A stretch of 64,000 nucleotides of DNA from Manis javanica. Lineage: Eukaryota > Chordata > Mammalia > Pholidota > Manidae. The stretch lies in contig NC_133170.1 in NCBI RefSeq assembly GCF_040802235.1, positions 6,463,001 to 6,527,000 on the forward strand. The letters run 5' to 3'. This document shows, in pieces, positions 24,951 through 36,360 of the stretch (positions within the stretch are counted from its first letter, which is position 1; every line of letters starts with the position of its first letter). A program made the position numbers and the translations under genes. The notes under the pieces were generated by a model. The model saw only the letters and a list, made by a program, of their open reading frames with translations. It was not told where the DNA came from and did not search any database.

Positions 24951-27204
24951 TGGACACAGCCTACAGACATGATTCCTTTAGTTCACAAACAAAGTTAACA
25001 TTTTTTAATTAGTTGCAACCACTGACAAGTTTTGCATAAAATTCTAGCCTTTGGGCTCCTCGAAAAAAACTGTAAGTTTCACAGGCAGGAGAGCCTTACA
25101 GAAGCTTTTTTTTTTTTTAATCTGTGTTTAACAAAGAAACCGTGGCTTTTTGGAAATACTATGTATCTTATTTGTAACGCATAGTATAGCCTAACTGCCA
25201 GTCTCCAATTATGCCTCATTCTCAAAATGATTGTTCGCTTGAGATGTGTAAGGTCAGTCCCCAAAGAGCCAACACATAAAGACCTATTGAGGAAATGCAA
25301 CAAATATGTCTTCTGATGCCATTTGCAGCACCCACTGAAACAACAGCTTTTATGCAGTAACCCTGTCATGAGCTGTTTCCTTCAGTCCTGACCCATATAA
25401 AAAGTCATTGTTCTGGAGGCAACTCCACTTTGCATCCTAATCATGCCTGAGCAGTGGTCAAAGGGTAAGAATTATGCAATAAGTCAAAGTCTCATGTCCT
25501 GAATTCTTAGTTTATACCACAGAAATAGCAAAACAAAACAAAACCCCAATGCACACCTTTACAAACATTAAGTATGTAAAAACTTACTTTTGAGAAGTCG
25601 TATTATAAATCATGTATATTCTTTTAAAGGATTTTTTTTTTTTTTCTTGTAAGGACCAGATAGACTGAGATTTCACTGAAGACTTCCCTGGGGACCAACT
25701 TCTCTTTCTACTAAATCTCATTATGAGAACTGCACGCTTTCCTACCCCTTTAAGGACCTTTGAACCATGTTCACACTTCATTCGTCTCACATTCTTTCAC
25801 AGCCAATTCATGAACACACCCAACGTCAATGGGTGTATGTTAGAGGAGGCTCCTATTCACATGGGACCCTCCTCCCCAGTGGCCCCTGCTCTTCTATCTC
25901 AACTGGCTGGGCTTCTGTGCAAGATGTTCCAGTAAGTTAACCCTGTCTATTCACATTATCAATCACCATTTCAAATATATGTTACACAATTTGGTAGAGA
26001 GCATTTAAATGGTTACAAATGGGGGAGTGTCTTCTTTAGGACTGCCAAACCTTTCTGCTGAGCTCTGAAGAAATGCCACCCACTCTGTGAGCTTCACCCT
26101 GTTCTTACCTTACCACAATGAAGTACTTTTGAAAATTCCTGTCAAAAATCATTTCCTAATTCAGAGTTCTGTGACCCATATTGAAACAGTCCAAGGTTTT
26201 TCCAGCTCAGAAGTTCAGCCTGTCCACTTTCAGAGGGTAAAGTGTACGGTATCTTAAGTATATCTCAGCAAAGTTGTTCTTAAAGTAAAACCAGCCAGGA
26301 TTTTCTTAAAATCCACCATTTATTACTTTAGTTTGGTCTTCGGCCCTCTCAAATACTGTTCCTTCTTCAAATGCAAAATAAAATGCAAAAAACTGAACTC
26401 AAGGCTGTATTGTTCATTTTCAGCCTCGCTTTTTGATAAAGACCAGAACAATGCCCTCCTAGAGTATGAAAGGCTTCCTTGAACTTGACATTCTGTTTCT
26501 CACAAACCCTTTTTTGAGTCACTTAAAAAGCAAAAACGTTGTGGAATGTGACAATTTACAAACAAGGGTGAAACTCTGAAAATAAACCTTTAGGGTGAGT
26601 GATAGCTGCAGACAACAATGAGCTGACCGCTGTGACATTCCAGGGCCAAATGGGTCAAGGAACCAGGAGTGACAGAGGCCATCATAAAACATACCCTGAA
26701 GCCCCAGGACTGCTCATCTGCTGCTGGTGAACTGGGACCACCTGAACTCATTCTCTGTGCAAAGAACCAATGCAGAGATTTTTTTTTTATGCAAATGGCA
26801 GTTGGCAGGAATGATGGAGTGAGAGATGGCCAGGTGATTTATACCTTTATCTCGCCATAAAGCAAGAGTTACAGTGCATGTAACTGCCTCCCAACCCTTA
26901 AAAATACCTAAAGTAAAAACATAAAAAAAAAAACCCGTGTAAACATCCACCTAGACTAACAAACTACCGACCAAAACCAGGAAGCCATGGGCACAGGCCC
27001 GGCCGGCAGGGCTGAGGAGTATGCTGGCTGGGAGACACGGACTCTCACACAGGCCGGGCAACACCTTCTTTTTCCTCTTCCTGTGGGTCCAAAGCATACT
27101 GTAGGTCCCTGTTGTTTAATTAGGATAAAAGGTAAGTTTCTACTATTTTGTATCTCTGAATCCCACACACGAGAAATGTACTTTCTAGCAGCATATAAAC
27201 TGGA
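24951..27204. other. Unique AT-rich stretch with T-runs
   Basis: It contains T-runs near 25107-25118 and 25632-25645. Open frames here (for example 25079-25369 minus and 26714-26950 minus) have neither convincing splice sites nor recognisable motifs. Confidence 0.5.
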
Positions 27205-27440
27205 TAAATGTGGCTAAGACTGTGGGCTTCAGACCTGATCACAACCCATGTAGCCTGTATGCGTCCTGGTTCAACCACTTACAGCTGGAGACACTGGGGA
27301 AGCCAGCCCGCTCCTGAGGCCTCGGTTTCCACATCTGTAAAGTAGGCGTAACAGTACCTGCCTCGGAGAATGCTGGGAGGATCATATGAAGCTGTGTGTA
27401 TAAGGCTCTCTGCTGCATGCCGGACACTCGGAAATAGACG
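27205..27440 (+). repeat. MIR SINE, nearly full length
   Basis: The MIR blocks appear in order: 'gtgggcttcagacc', 'tcctggttcaaccacttaca', 'ctcggtttccacatctgtaa', 'agtaggcgtaacagtacctg', 'gaggatcatatgaagc' and a degraded 3' end. Open frames spanning it on both strands (27239-27849) are therefore not genes. Confidence 0.9.
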
Positions 27441-28159
27441 CCCAAGTCCACGGCAACATCTCCTAAAATCGCGTCTGATCTCCTGTGGACTTGTAACACT
27501 CTGCACGTGCTCTGCGGCTGACGTGAGACTCTCCCTCAAAGCATTCCCCACAGCCTGTCCCTTTTCCACTGCAGGTCCCTGCAAATCCAGTATGGAAATG
27601 GCAGAACTCCTGATGGAAAGAGGAAGAAGAGGAGAAAATGAGAAGGCAAGGCCTTCAGCACCCTCTCTGGCCAGCGGGGAGCAGAGGCTGGCAACCTCCA
27701 TCACCCTGGTGGGTTTCTGGCCCTCTGCCCACTGTGTCCACACAGCTCAAAATAAGCACAGAGACTGGTTCCGAGAGCACCACCCAATTGGGGACACCAA
27801 GTACATACAAATGGGCAAGTTGAAGGACTCTCCTCTTCAAGAATTGTAAGGCCCACAGAAAAGTCTAGAAGCCTCTGTACTGTGCAGCTAACACAGTGAT
27901 GGGCACTTCCTTGTGTGGGTCACAGGAATCTTTTTCAGTACTTTAAAGTCACCATATGGACCATGTGACACAAGTAGGGAACAAATTCAAATACAGGCAA
28001 CAACCAAACAGTGAGAACAGAAGGTCACCAAATTGAGCAAGCAGAGATAGGATGGTTTGCATAGCTAAATCCACTTTAGGGATGTCTTTGGTTGTAGTTT
28101 AAACCTGATTTAAATATATTTACACTAAACCGTTTGCATTGCCCAAATCAACCTGGGGC
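27441..28159. other. Stretch without a recognised gene
   Basis: The plus-strand open frame at 27370-27849 begins inside the MIR and shows no domain I recognise. Nothing else was seen. Confidence 0.45.
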
Positions 28160-28315
28160 AGTCCTGGTTTTCCAGGGACATGCGGCACCGTCTGGAGCTC
28201 CGGGCATCTAGTGAGGTGGCCAGGGTGCCGCTGAACATCCTACACAGGGCAGCCCCCCGCCCAGACCTATCCAGCCCAGCGTGTCCCCGTGCCAGCTCGA
28301 GAAATCCGGCACCGA
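28160..28315 (+). mobile_element. MER20-type hAT DNA transposon fossil
   Basis: The sequence follows the MER20 consensus order: 'gtctggagctccgggcatct', 'agtgaggtggccagggtgc', 'gctgaacatcctacac', 'agggcagcccccc' and 'gctcgagaaatcc'. MER20 is a short non-autonomous hAT-Charlie element without coding capacity. Confidence 0.85.
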
Positions 28316-28854
28316 ATACCTTACGGATGCCCGACTTACACAGCAGCATCGGTGTCACCAATTCAAGAAAAATCCTTCGTTTACCAGCCACATTCATTTG
28401 TGCAGATTTTTAAGACCCTTTACACTGTTTCTTTTGATCTCACAAAGACCAAAAAGGCAGGGCAATGGAAACCACAGGAGGGAGAAAGAGGCCTGCTTCA
28501 GGTCCGGTATGTCACCAGGCACCCCATCCTGTGCTCTGCCACCCCCGAGCCGTGACAGAGCTTTGCAAAGACGTGCCCTTGTGTGACACATGCCAGTGGC
28601 TATAATTAGAGGACACTTTGTTACATAAAACATTTTTGAAAGGTATAGTTAATACATTTTTAGATTGAATCACCTCTCAAAAGTACCAAAAAAACTTATT
28701 TAAAGGAATCCTATCTTGCAAAAATAAAGAAACTCTGTTTAAAAAAAAAATTTGAGGAGGTTAACATGGTAATAAAGCTTATATATAAACTAGATTTGTT
28801 ATGTATGTTGGGCTGGCATAACGTGCACTTTGGAAAATGTAGCTCTCAACATAG
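28316..28854. other. Stretch without recognised features
   Basis: I see nothing that I can name apart from an A-run at 28740-28750. Confidence 0.5.
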
Positions 28855-28990
28855 GATTTACTCCCTCACTCACTCAATTAGAAATTCACAAATACCTAAT
28901 ATAGGCCAGGAACTCCTGCAGGTGTTGGAGAAAGAGCAGGAACAAGCCAGGTACACGTATCGTCACTGCTCTCAAGATGCTGACATATAA
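28855..28990 (-). repeat. L2 LINE 3' region, antisense
   Basis: Antisense L2 blocks: 'ctcactcactcaattag', 'ccaggaactcctgcaggtgt', 'aacaagccaggtac' and 'gctctcaagatgctgac'. Confidence 0.7.
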
Positions 28991-29384
28991 AGTTCATCTT
29001 CATGTTAACGGGATTCAACACATTATTCAGAGGTGATGAAGAAAGTGTCTCTGTACACACAGCTCTTTATGAGGAGTCTCATGCCAACTCCTGTCTCTCC
29101 CTCATTCTTAAGTCAGGCTGACCCCACGTTCTGCACCCACCTGCTCCAGCTTGAACAGCAGCCCACAGCATCTCAGCTGCCGTGACCGCTGGCGCGCTCG
29201 TGCAAAGGGCCTCGCCTGGCACCCTGCTTCTAACGTCTGTCCAAGCCCTCGCCTTCACCATCCACCCCAAACACGCACCCCTGCCCCCTCCCCTTCCCTG
29301 TCTCACAGCCCAGCTGCTGAGAACGGGCTCCGGGGCCTGAGCACCTGTCTCCGCTCTGGGAATCCTGACTTGGTCCCCTGACTC

Positions 29385-29610
29385 TGGAAAAGAGAATGCG
29401 ACAAAGGAAGTCCCTGCTCTCAAGGAGGTCAGGCTGTACAGAAAGGAGGGGCGATAGAAGATAAGAAGCACAATTCGGTGGTGCTGAGTGTTGTAAAGAA
29501 AAATAAAGCAAGGCCAGGACATGGGAGCAGGACCTCCGATTTCAAATCAGGTGGACAGGCCTTGGGGAGAAGATGCGTATAAACAAGGACATGAAGCAGA
29601 TGAACTCAAT
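29385..29610 (-). repeat. L2 LINE, antisense continuation
   Basis: Antisense L2-type series: 'tccctgctctcaaggaggtc', 'gttgtaaagaaaaataaagc', 'gatttcaaatcaggtggac', 'aggccttggggagaagatg'. It probably belongs to the same original insertion as the fragment at 28855-28990, separated by about 400 bases of GC-richer sequence. Confidence 0.75.
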
Positions 29611-30904
29611 ACTTCTTAAACACTGAAAGCAAGGTTTCGAGTGAAAGAAATTTCTTGGTAGTCAAGCCTTTGAGGTCTACAATGCTGTGTTACTCAACAT
29701 ATGAGCAAAGAGAAAACACTAGGAGAAAAATAAAGGGAAATTATTTTCTTAAGCTATTTGGGAGTCAGAGGCAGGTATTTCTCGATAAAGGAAAACAAGT
29801 AGATAGAAACTATTAAACTTTTCCAACAGTCCTTGATAAAGCCTGTTTTCTGAATGAGCCACTGTAACATTTGCAGGAATTAACTGTGAGGAACTGACTT
29901 TGAGACGCAAAACAAGAACAGAAAAGCCTCTTCCAGATCAAAAAGTATATACTGCAGCGAGACCCAGGAATCTATGCCAGAAATGGACAAATGAAAGATC
30001 TGCAGGAATGAGTATTATGAAGAAAAGGGCTTTTAGTGCTTCAGGACTACATGCAACCGCCAAAATAATTCTCCTTAAGTTTACAGAAATGGGCCACGAG
30101 GAAGAGAGGCACCCACCCACCTGGCCAGCTCATCAGAGAGCATTTCTGACAATATGTGACCGCAGCTGCCCACTGAGAATGGGGATTGTGTGACTATCTT
30201 TTGATTTTCTATTCCATTTTTTTCTACCTCTCCAGTGCTCACCATGTGGTGAACGCATCTCTCTCAGGTCAATAAAAACAGACACGCTGGTCATTCAGTT
30301 CCAGAACTTGGAGCCGGACATTAGTTCTCAAGGAAAATGCACTCACCCTGGGCACCACACTGCCTTCAGAACATTGGCAGCTTCCTCCTTGCTTCCTACT
30401 GAATCCTTCTCTTCCCCTCTTTTCACTGTTTTCATAACCAGAGGCCTGAGTTTACCACTTTCTATAAAAGGACTATAGAGGGGCTCTAATTAGCACCCTA
30501 GTCAGTTCCCCAGTTCTTCCACGGTGGACAGCATCTCTGCATGTGATCACTCACACCCAACTTTTTATTACACTAAGATGTCAAAAGGGTGAGGGGAAAA
30601 AGCTTTGCATAATTCTGAGTGTGAAAAATTAAAGCCATTTGCCTACACAGAGCAGCAGGATCAGGATATTGATGTATCAGCATTATAATACACGTACATA
30701 TATGCATATGTACGTGTATTATAATGCAGAGACACATTCTATGACATAACCATCCAATATAGGTTTTTATTTTAATGGAAGAAAAGTAGAAATGTCACTT
30801 TGCCTGTTTTTGCAGAACATCTAAAATTAAAAGGATTCTTCAAAATTAATATTATTCATATAAAAGTTTAGCAGATCACTGTCACCTTGCTAAAGATCTG
30901 ATAC
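29611..30904. other. Unique stretch containing a perfect hairpin
   Basis: No gene or named repeat. The feature of note is the inverted repeat at 30680-30727. Confidence 0.5.
30680..30727. repeat. Perfect 22-bp inverted repeat with 4-nt loop
   Basis: Bases 30680-30701 are exactly complementary to 30706-30727, and the loop 30702-30705 is ATGC. I checked all 22 pairs by hand; the bases outside do not pair. About 30 bases across the centre alternate purine and pyrimidine. It could extrude as a cruciform or adopt Z-DNA, or give a hairpin RNA if transcribed. It matches no named miniature transposon that I know. The structure is certain; a function is not shown. Confidence 0.97.
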
Positions 30905-31020
30905 AATCTAGTTCAAAGGTTCCTAGAAAAAAAGCAGTACTGATCTCTGGTCCCTAACACAATGCCCGGTCCACAGTAAACACTGAAGTACTTGCTGAAG
31001 GACTGAAGGACCCCTAGTTT
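30905..31020 (+). repeat. L2 LINE 3' terminus
   Basis: Sense L2 end: 'taacacaatgcccggtccac', 'agtaaacactgaagtacttg', 'ctgaaggactgaagga', corresponding to the terminal '...tgcctggcacatagtaggtgctcaata' region. Confidence 0.65.
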
Positions 31021-31169
31021 GGGTGGATCACAGGAGACAAACTGTAATGACGGATTACAGGGATTTGAAGAGAGGACAGAGATACCGATGACATTCACTG
31101 GCTTGGGCTCTGACTGGGACTTTCAGGTAAAACTCTTTTCCCAGCCTGGTACGGGTTTCCAGGTGTGTC

Positions 31170-31455
31170 ACAGGACACTGCTCCAATCAGACGCGTAAGC
31201 CAGCAGACGCAGGCTCCTGGCGACCGGGAAGGCCCGAGTCAGAGGCACAGTCTTCCCCAGAGATGTGTGGATGGGCCAAAGGGTGCCTTCCTCTGACCGA
31301 CACCCACTCTGATCTCTGCTCTCGTACACACACCGCCTCAAACCCTCGGGTTCTTTATATATCATATCCCCCTTCTAGGACGGAAATCACCGAGGACAAG
31401 GCATTCGTCTCATGCGTCTTCAGATTCCCAACGCCACTTACCAACACTGGTTAAG
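31170..31455 (+). repeat. L2 LINE 3' region
   Basis: The last 90 bases align by eye with the L2 3' end: 'ttctaggacggaaatcaccg', 'aggacaaggcattcgtctc', 'attcccaacgccacttacca'. This explains the exon-like open interval and splice-like sites around 31425-31507, which I do not call as a gene. Confidence 0.6.
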
Positions 31456-32689
31456 TCATCAATATGACAGCATTATGGTGGCATGTTTTAGGAAAAAATG
31501 TTATAGGTAAGTCAGCTTTCTGCAAAGGAAATGAAGATGACTTGTTTAAAACCTTCACTTTTCTGTAAGGGGCTTTTAGTAATCATTTTTAACCTAATTT
31601 GGCTGTCATTTGGTAACTTCCCATACATACATTATACTGCACTGCACTTCAAACTGTAAGCAGTGACCCCTCAGTATTCTGCAGTTAGGGTATCTCCTCA
31701 TCTGGTTCTACACACAGACTTTTCACCTCCTAAGTGTGCTCACTAGCATATATTTTAGAAACACAAATAACAGTATCATGAAGTCATTGCACTTTTTAAG
31801 GCTACCTCAATGTGGCCTAACAAAATCCTGCCAGAGGCCCCAGGGACCAGGCCGGCCTTCTAGGGCAGGCCAGGCATTTGTCTCTGCAGCTCAGTGTACC
31901 CCCAGAACGACAGCTCCCTGAGTTTCCGTGGTTGTTGCATCTGGTGGAGCTGACAGCTTAATTACACTAAGTAGGGGTCACAAGAGGCACACCCCAGCTG
32001 GGGGCCATCACACTCCTTCTGCTCAGGTGAGGCAGTAACACAAAACTGACTACAGGCTCCCAGAATGCTTCTGGTGCTGATGGCCTGTCAACTGCACTCA
32101 GAGGACAGACAACTAATTCTAGACAATGCTGTGCAAACAATGCCAAATTATTACCAAGAACACATACAACTCCCAACATGTGATCGATGTGTGACTAGTC
32201 CAGCTTTAATAGCTCACATAAGAGTGTTTCTGTGAATTTTAAAAGGTCCATCCCCATACCGAGGAGTCACTGGTAAAGGTTTGACCGGCAGTCATTAAGG
32301 TGGACTTTCCTGGATACTGAGCAACCCATTATGAACAATAACAGGCACAGAAACGGAGCCACAGAAAGCTTCTGACCATGGGAAGAGTAGCTTAAGATGC
32401 AAAAAAATTAATCGGAGGGGCAGGGTTGTTACAGAGAATGGATAGTAACACCGCCAGGTGGGAGAAGTGGGCCTGACAGAAGACAAAGGCCTCCATCGTG
32501 AAATCTAGGGGAATCAGCACAAACTGGTGGCTGGGTGGCCACAAGCAGGTAACAGAGAAGAGCAGACTTCAACTTTGAAGCCTAACAAAAGGAAGGTTAG
32601 TAATACCTTTAAGGAAAGTCAGGACAAGGAGCTGGATTGCAGCAGAAAAAGTTGCAAAGCGGTAAATTAAGACATTTACATTGATTAAG
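31456..32689. other. Stretch without recognised features
   Basis: I see no gene or named repeat. Confidence 0.45.
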
Positions 32690-32905
32690 TAGGCCCTTGA
32701 AAATGCAGAGTAAGATACATAAGCTAAAGAAGCCCGGAGGGTGGGAGAGACCACCAAAGGACAGAGGTGGCAGGAATCATGGGGAAAAGGGGTGTGCTGG
32801 AGTGAAGAAGGGAGAAATGTGGGGAGACCCAGGGAAGCAGGCCAATGAGGAGAGCTCAGGCAATCAGGACCAAGAGAAGAGCTGGAAGCAGGCCCCTGGA
32901 TGACC
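32690..32905 (-). repeat. Probable L2 LINE fragment, antisense, purine-rich
   Basis: Antisense L2-like blocks such as 'ggcaggaatcatggggaaaa', 'ggccaatgaggagagctc' and 'aggcaatcaggaccaagaga'. The long minus-strand open frame 32569-33093 runs across it and starts at a TTG, so I treat that frame as spurious. Confidence 0.5.
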
Positions 32906-33594
32906 CGTGGGACTCGCTGCTGACCCGGAGCCCCCACCCAGCCCTGGGACCCGAAGCCAGCCTGGAAGCAAAGAGAGTGGGAGAGGGCTGAACCGGAGGA
33001 GACCGCGAGGGAAGGACAGGCCGGGGGAGGGGCAGGCCGCAGACTAAGGAAGAAAGCCGTGAGGCCCGAGCTCCAGGGAATTTCAGAGTTCAAAGTCTAG
33101 GAAGGCCTCATCTGGAGGGAAAAAAAAGGAGAGGAGGGCAAGAGAGTGAAGACATGAATCGGGGAAGAGAACAGCGGAGAAATGTGGCTGAGAACGGGAC
33201 TCCTCCTCCAGGTTAGGGAAGAGGGAGAGGGCAGCAATATAGGGCACTAGAAACCAAGCCCCAAGTGAGAGGAGGTCAGCTGAGCTCACAATGGACACTG
33301 CAGGCAGATATAAACTGCATGCCAGCATAAATTAAAGTCCACTTTAGCAGGGACAGGGCGGGCTGGGAAACAAGAGCCAAGTAGAACAGACCTATAAAGA
33401 GATGTGAAAAACGCAATTAGGAATCAACCAGAAATGGTCAAAAAGTTCACCGGGAAGTACAGAGGGCTCGGATATGTTAGCTGAGGGACGGTCTGTGTCA
33501 TTTTCTTCTGCCCCTGCAAATCTTGGTTGCCTGTGCATAAGGTCCCAGGTGGGGTTTGCCGTGTTTGGGAATTCACAGTAGTTCATAAAGCCGG
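32906..33594. other. Purine-rich stretch without a gene
   Basis: The plus strand is biased to A and G up to about 33240. No gene or named repeat was found. Confidence 0.45.
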
Positions 33595-33755
33595 TTGAAA
33601 ATCAGAATAATCTGGACTATCTGTTAAAAATGCAGCTTCTCTAACCCTCCCTCCGGAGCTTCTGACTCATTCTCTGTTGGGTGTGGCTGGGAATTTTTAA
33701 CTGGCACTCCAACTAATTCGACTGCAGCCAATAGGATGGCATTTGGAAACCAACC
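33595..33755 (+). mobile_element. MER5A-type hAT fossil, copy 1
   Basis: MER5A-like series with 'ctgttaaaaatgcagcttct', 'gcttctgactcattctctgt', 'gggtgtggctggg' and 'aatttttaactggcactcca'. A non-coding, non-autonomous hAT-Charlie element. Confidence 0.75.
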
Positions 33756-33860
33756 GCATCATCAGAATTATCTGATGTACTTTTTAAAAACATAGATTGA
33801 TGAGCTCCTCTCTAAACCTAGTGAATCTCATTTGATGCTTTTTCCAATCACGTTTCCAGC
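33756..33860 (+). mobile_element. MER5A-type hAT fossil, copy 2
   Basis: A second MER5A-like piece follows immediately in the same orientation: 'gcatcatcagaattatctga', 'tactttttaaaaacatagat', 'tgatgagctcctctct', 'agtgaatctcatttgatgc'. Confidence 0.65.
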
Positions 33861-34414
33861 AAATGCACACAGAAAAGAATTTCAGTACAACCCTGCCGAT
33901 CCCAGGATTGAATCCAAAGCAAAGTCCAGAGGCCGTGGCCTTGGGCGGCCCCTAGTCCCTATCCCAACAAGGCCCACGAACTCTTGTGTGTCACCAGTCG
34001 GATCCATGAACCCGAGTTCCCCTCAATAGACAAAAGGAATCCAAGCAAACAGGTGAACATGGAATAAAAATCCCAATGTCCTGAGATTCACAAGTTTATA
34101 TGGCTATTCATTAAGAGATGACTGTGCTTTAAACTGCTCTTGGAAGGAAATACAACAAAGAAAAGCCTTCCTGGTTCCTGTTCCTCTGAAGGACTTTCAA
34201 AGTTCATCCTTAAGCAGCTTCCAAGAAACAACAATATTGACGTACATCACCAGTTTATTATAAATCTTGCAATAGATTACTTGTTTAGATAATTTTTTAG
34301 ATACAACACACATTAATGTTACCAACAGGATCGGCCCCAAGACACATAGCCCGCTGTTACTGCTGCACTTGGCCTCCCAGAGCCACGGGAAATCCTAGGA
34401 ACTAGTGTCACCAG
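33861..34414. other. Stretch without recognised features
   Basis: I see nothing that I can name. Confidence 0.5.
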
Positions 34415-34640
34415 CACGCGGGCACTGAAGTCAGAGAGGCTTGGCTCAGATCCTGCCTCTGACACTGAGGCTGACTGCAGAGCTTTACAGCTAAGACTTT
34501 CCACAACTTGAGTTTTCCTTTCCTCTGAAATAAACCACCTACCTGCAGTGTCATCCTAAGGACTGTAAGTAAAGCCTACATCGTCCTGGTTCAGAGCCAG
34601 CATTCAACAAATGCTAAGTGTTCTTATTCCTCTTACCCAA
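34415..34640 (+). repeat. MIR SINE
   Basis: MIR blocks in order: 'agaggcttggctcagatcct', 'gcctctgacactgaggctg', 'gagttttcctttcctctgaa', 'aaccacctacctgcagtgtc', 'cagcattcaacaaatgctaa'. The strong splice-donor look-alike on the minus strand near 34545 lies inside it. Confidence 0.85.
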
Positions 34641-34813
34641 ATCTCCATCCCTCCTCCAGTGAAGGTAGAATTAGTCCCCTAAATGTGCTCAGGATTTTGG
34701 AGTACGTGCTGAGAACTGGAGGAAGGTACTCTACCTATGGAAAGCTTGCACAGCGTATGTGGAAAGTCCTGCACCACAAGCACCCAGATGCTGAATAAAT
34801 TGCAACATATACA

Positions 34814-35141
34814 TCGTTGACCCTTTAACTACGTGGGAGCTGAGGGGCACCGACCCCTGGGCAGTTGAAAACCCGTGTACACTCTGACATCCCCCAACAC
34901 TTAACTACTAATAGCCTACTGTGACCAGCTGTCTTACTGATAACAGAAGGTCGATTAACACACATTTCATGTGTTATATATACATCATATAAGGTATTCT
35001 TGCAAAAAAAGCAAGCTAGAGAAAAGTGTTTTCAAGTTGTCGAATATCTCCAAAAAGTTTTCCAATATGTTTTCTGAAAAAAGTCCACATATATATGGAC
35101 CTGTGCAGTTCGAACCCATGTTGTCCAAGGGTCAACTGCAC
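34814..35141. mobile_element. Tigger2-like TcMar non-autonomous DNA transposon
   Basis: About 330 bases bounded by terminal inverted repeats: left 'cgttgaccctttaactacgt' and right 'ttgtccaagggtcaactgc' pair as diverged copies of the Tigger-type terminus. Internal blocks such as 'acttaactactaatagccta' and 'aggtcgattaacacaca' are characteristic. No transposase remains. The family name is from memory of the consensus; the paired ends are seen directly. Confidence 0.85.
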
Positions 35142-35794
35142 TTTTTAATGTACTGCTGAGATTGTAAGAAAATGAAAGAGGTTTCCAAGGATGAGAGGGG
35201 AGAAAAAGAAAAGAGTGATAACCCTAAACCCAAGGGGCACACTAACACATGAGTCAATGCTCCACCGAAGGCGTAGCCCCTGGGGTAATGGGCGGCCTAG
35301 AAAAACCTGCCTTCTGTCAGAGCGCACCGACGGGGAAATCTGCAGACCCCACAGCAAGCCTACACGGAAATACTAACGACGGTGATGAGGCCTGGAATTC
35401 CTCCCTGAGCAGGCCTGACCTCACATATACACTGTCAGCCAGGGAAATGCTTGGCTAACCAAAGTGGTCTTGGGTTAGAAGTAGAAACAAGTATTTTCTC
35501 CTGAAAGGCATCATCTTCCATGCAGACCCTTCACGATTCCCATAAAACTACCGAATAGTTAAGGAAATAAGTTACCTTGAATGATAGCAGAAAAAACATT
35601 CAGTACTCTCCCCTACCCCAAGGGCTTCAGATATTCAGACTATGGAAAAGAAAAAAAGGGGAAGGAAAGGCATTTTTAAAAAGCTGGAACAACAACAGTA
35701 ACAGAAAAGCACAAGACAAATGTAATCCTACTGCGTGTGTAAAACCGCCCTTCAAATGTGTGTGTACTCTGTAACAGAATTGTGCTTTATGCGA
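35142..35794. other. Stretch without recognised features
   Basis: I see no gene or named repeat. Confidence 0.5.
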
Positions 35795-35990
35795 TGCGCG
35801 TTAAGAACAGACGTCCTTGAATTTGAATCCTGGCTGACCAAATACCAGTTTATGATTCCAAGCAAGTTAGTACAACTCTGTGCCTAATTTCTTCAGCTGC
35901 ACAATAAGCGTAATACTACCTATTAGGACTGTTGTGAAACAGATTCATACATGTATGTATTCATGTACCTCAGAGAACAGGTCCTAGTGT
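35795..35990 (+). repeat. MIR SINE
   Basis: MIR blocks: 'cttgaatttgaatcctggct', 'caagttagtacaactctgtg', 'cctaatttcttcagctgcac', 'aataagcgtaatactaccta', 'ggactgttgtgaaac'. Confidence 0.85.
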
Positions 35991-36039
35991 AGAAAATGCA
36001 CCCCTAAACAGTGGCTCTTATGAACATCACAGGCAGACG

Positions 36040-36125
36040 GCATTCATTCAAACTGTACTTACAGAGGGTCTCCTATGTACCAGTCCCTGTGCCAGCCTCT
36101 TCGGGACGCAAAGATGGATAAGGAC
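36040..36125 (-). repeat. L2 LINE 3' terminus, antisense
   Basis: Antisense L2 blocks: 'gcattcattcaaactgtact', 'gggtctcctatgtaccagtc', 'cctgtgccagcctcttcgg'. Confidence 0.7.
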
Positions 36126-36164
36126 TCCTTGTTATGACACTATTTGTCACGCTTGTTTTGTGCC

Positions 36165-36360
36165 AGACACTGACCTATACACTTTACTTAATCCTCCAAC
36201 AGTCTCTTGTAAAGCATTGTTATCTCCACTGTCCAGATGAAGAAAGTGAGAGATTTAGAGACTTGGTTCAATTCATGCAACTCGTAATGGGACAGAGATG
36301 AGAACTTGGGTGCTGTACGACCCCACAGCCTATGTCTTCATTTCCTCACCTCTTTGCTTT
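36165..36360 (-). repeat. MIR SINE, antisense
   Basis: Antisense MIR blocks: 'cttaatcctccaacagtctc', 'ttatctccactgtccagatg', 'aagaaagtgagagatttaga', 'gagaacttgggtgctg', 'ccccacagcctatgtcttca'. A GTGAGG donor-like site on the minus strand at about 36352 is part of this repeat. Confidence 0.75.

Noticed and set aside
27239-27849. Overlapping 86- to 159-codon frames on both strands
   Set aside because: They cross or start in a nearly full-length MIR element and show no domain or splice support.
31033-31122. Plus-strand 66-nt open interval ending at CAG|GTAAAA
   Set aside because: The would-be acceptor has no pyrimidine tract, and the region follows an L2 terminus.
31425-31507. Plus-strand exon-like interval with acceptor 'cgtcttcag', open frame and GTAAGT donor
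   Set aside because: The first part aligns by eye with the L2 LINE 3' end, so the acceptor and frame derive from a repeat. No partner exon was found.
32569-33093. 174-codon minus-strand open frame
   Set aside because: It starts at TTG and lies across purine-rich, L2-derived sequence. Composition explains its length.
34500-34570. Strong minus-strand splice donor look-alike (CAG|GTAGGT)
   Set aside because: It is inside a MIR SINE, and only tiny exons of 13-20 bases would fit.
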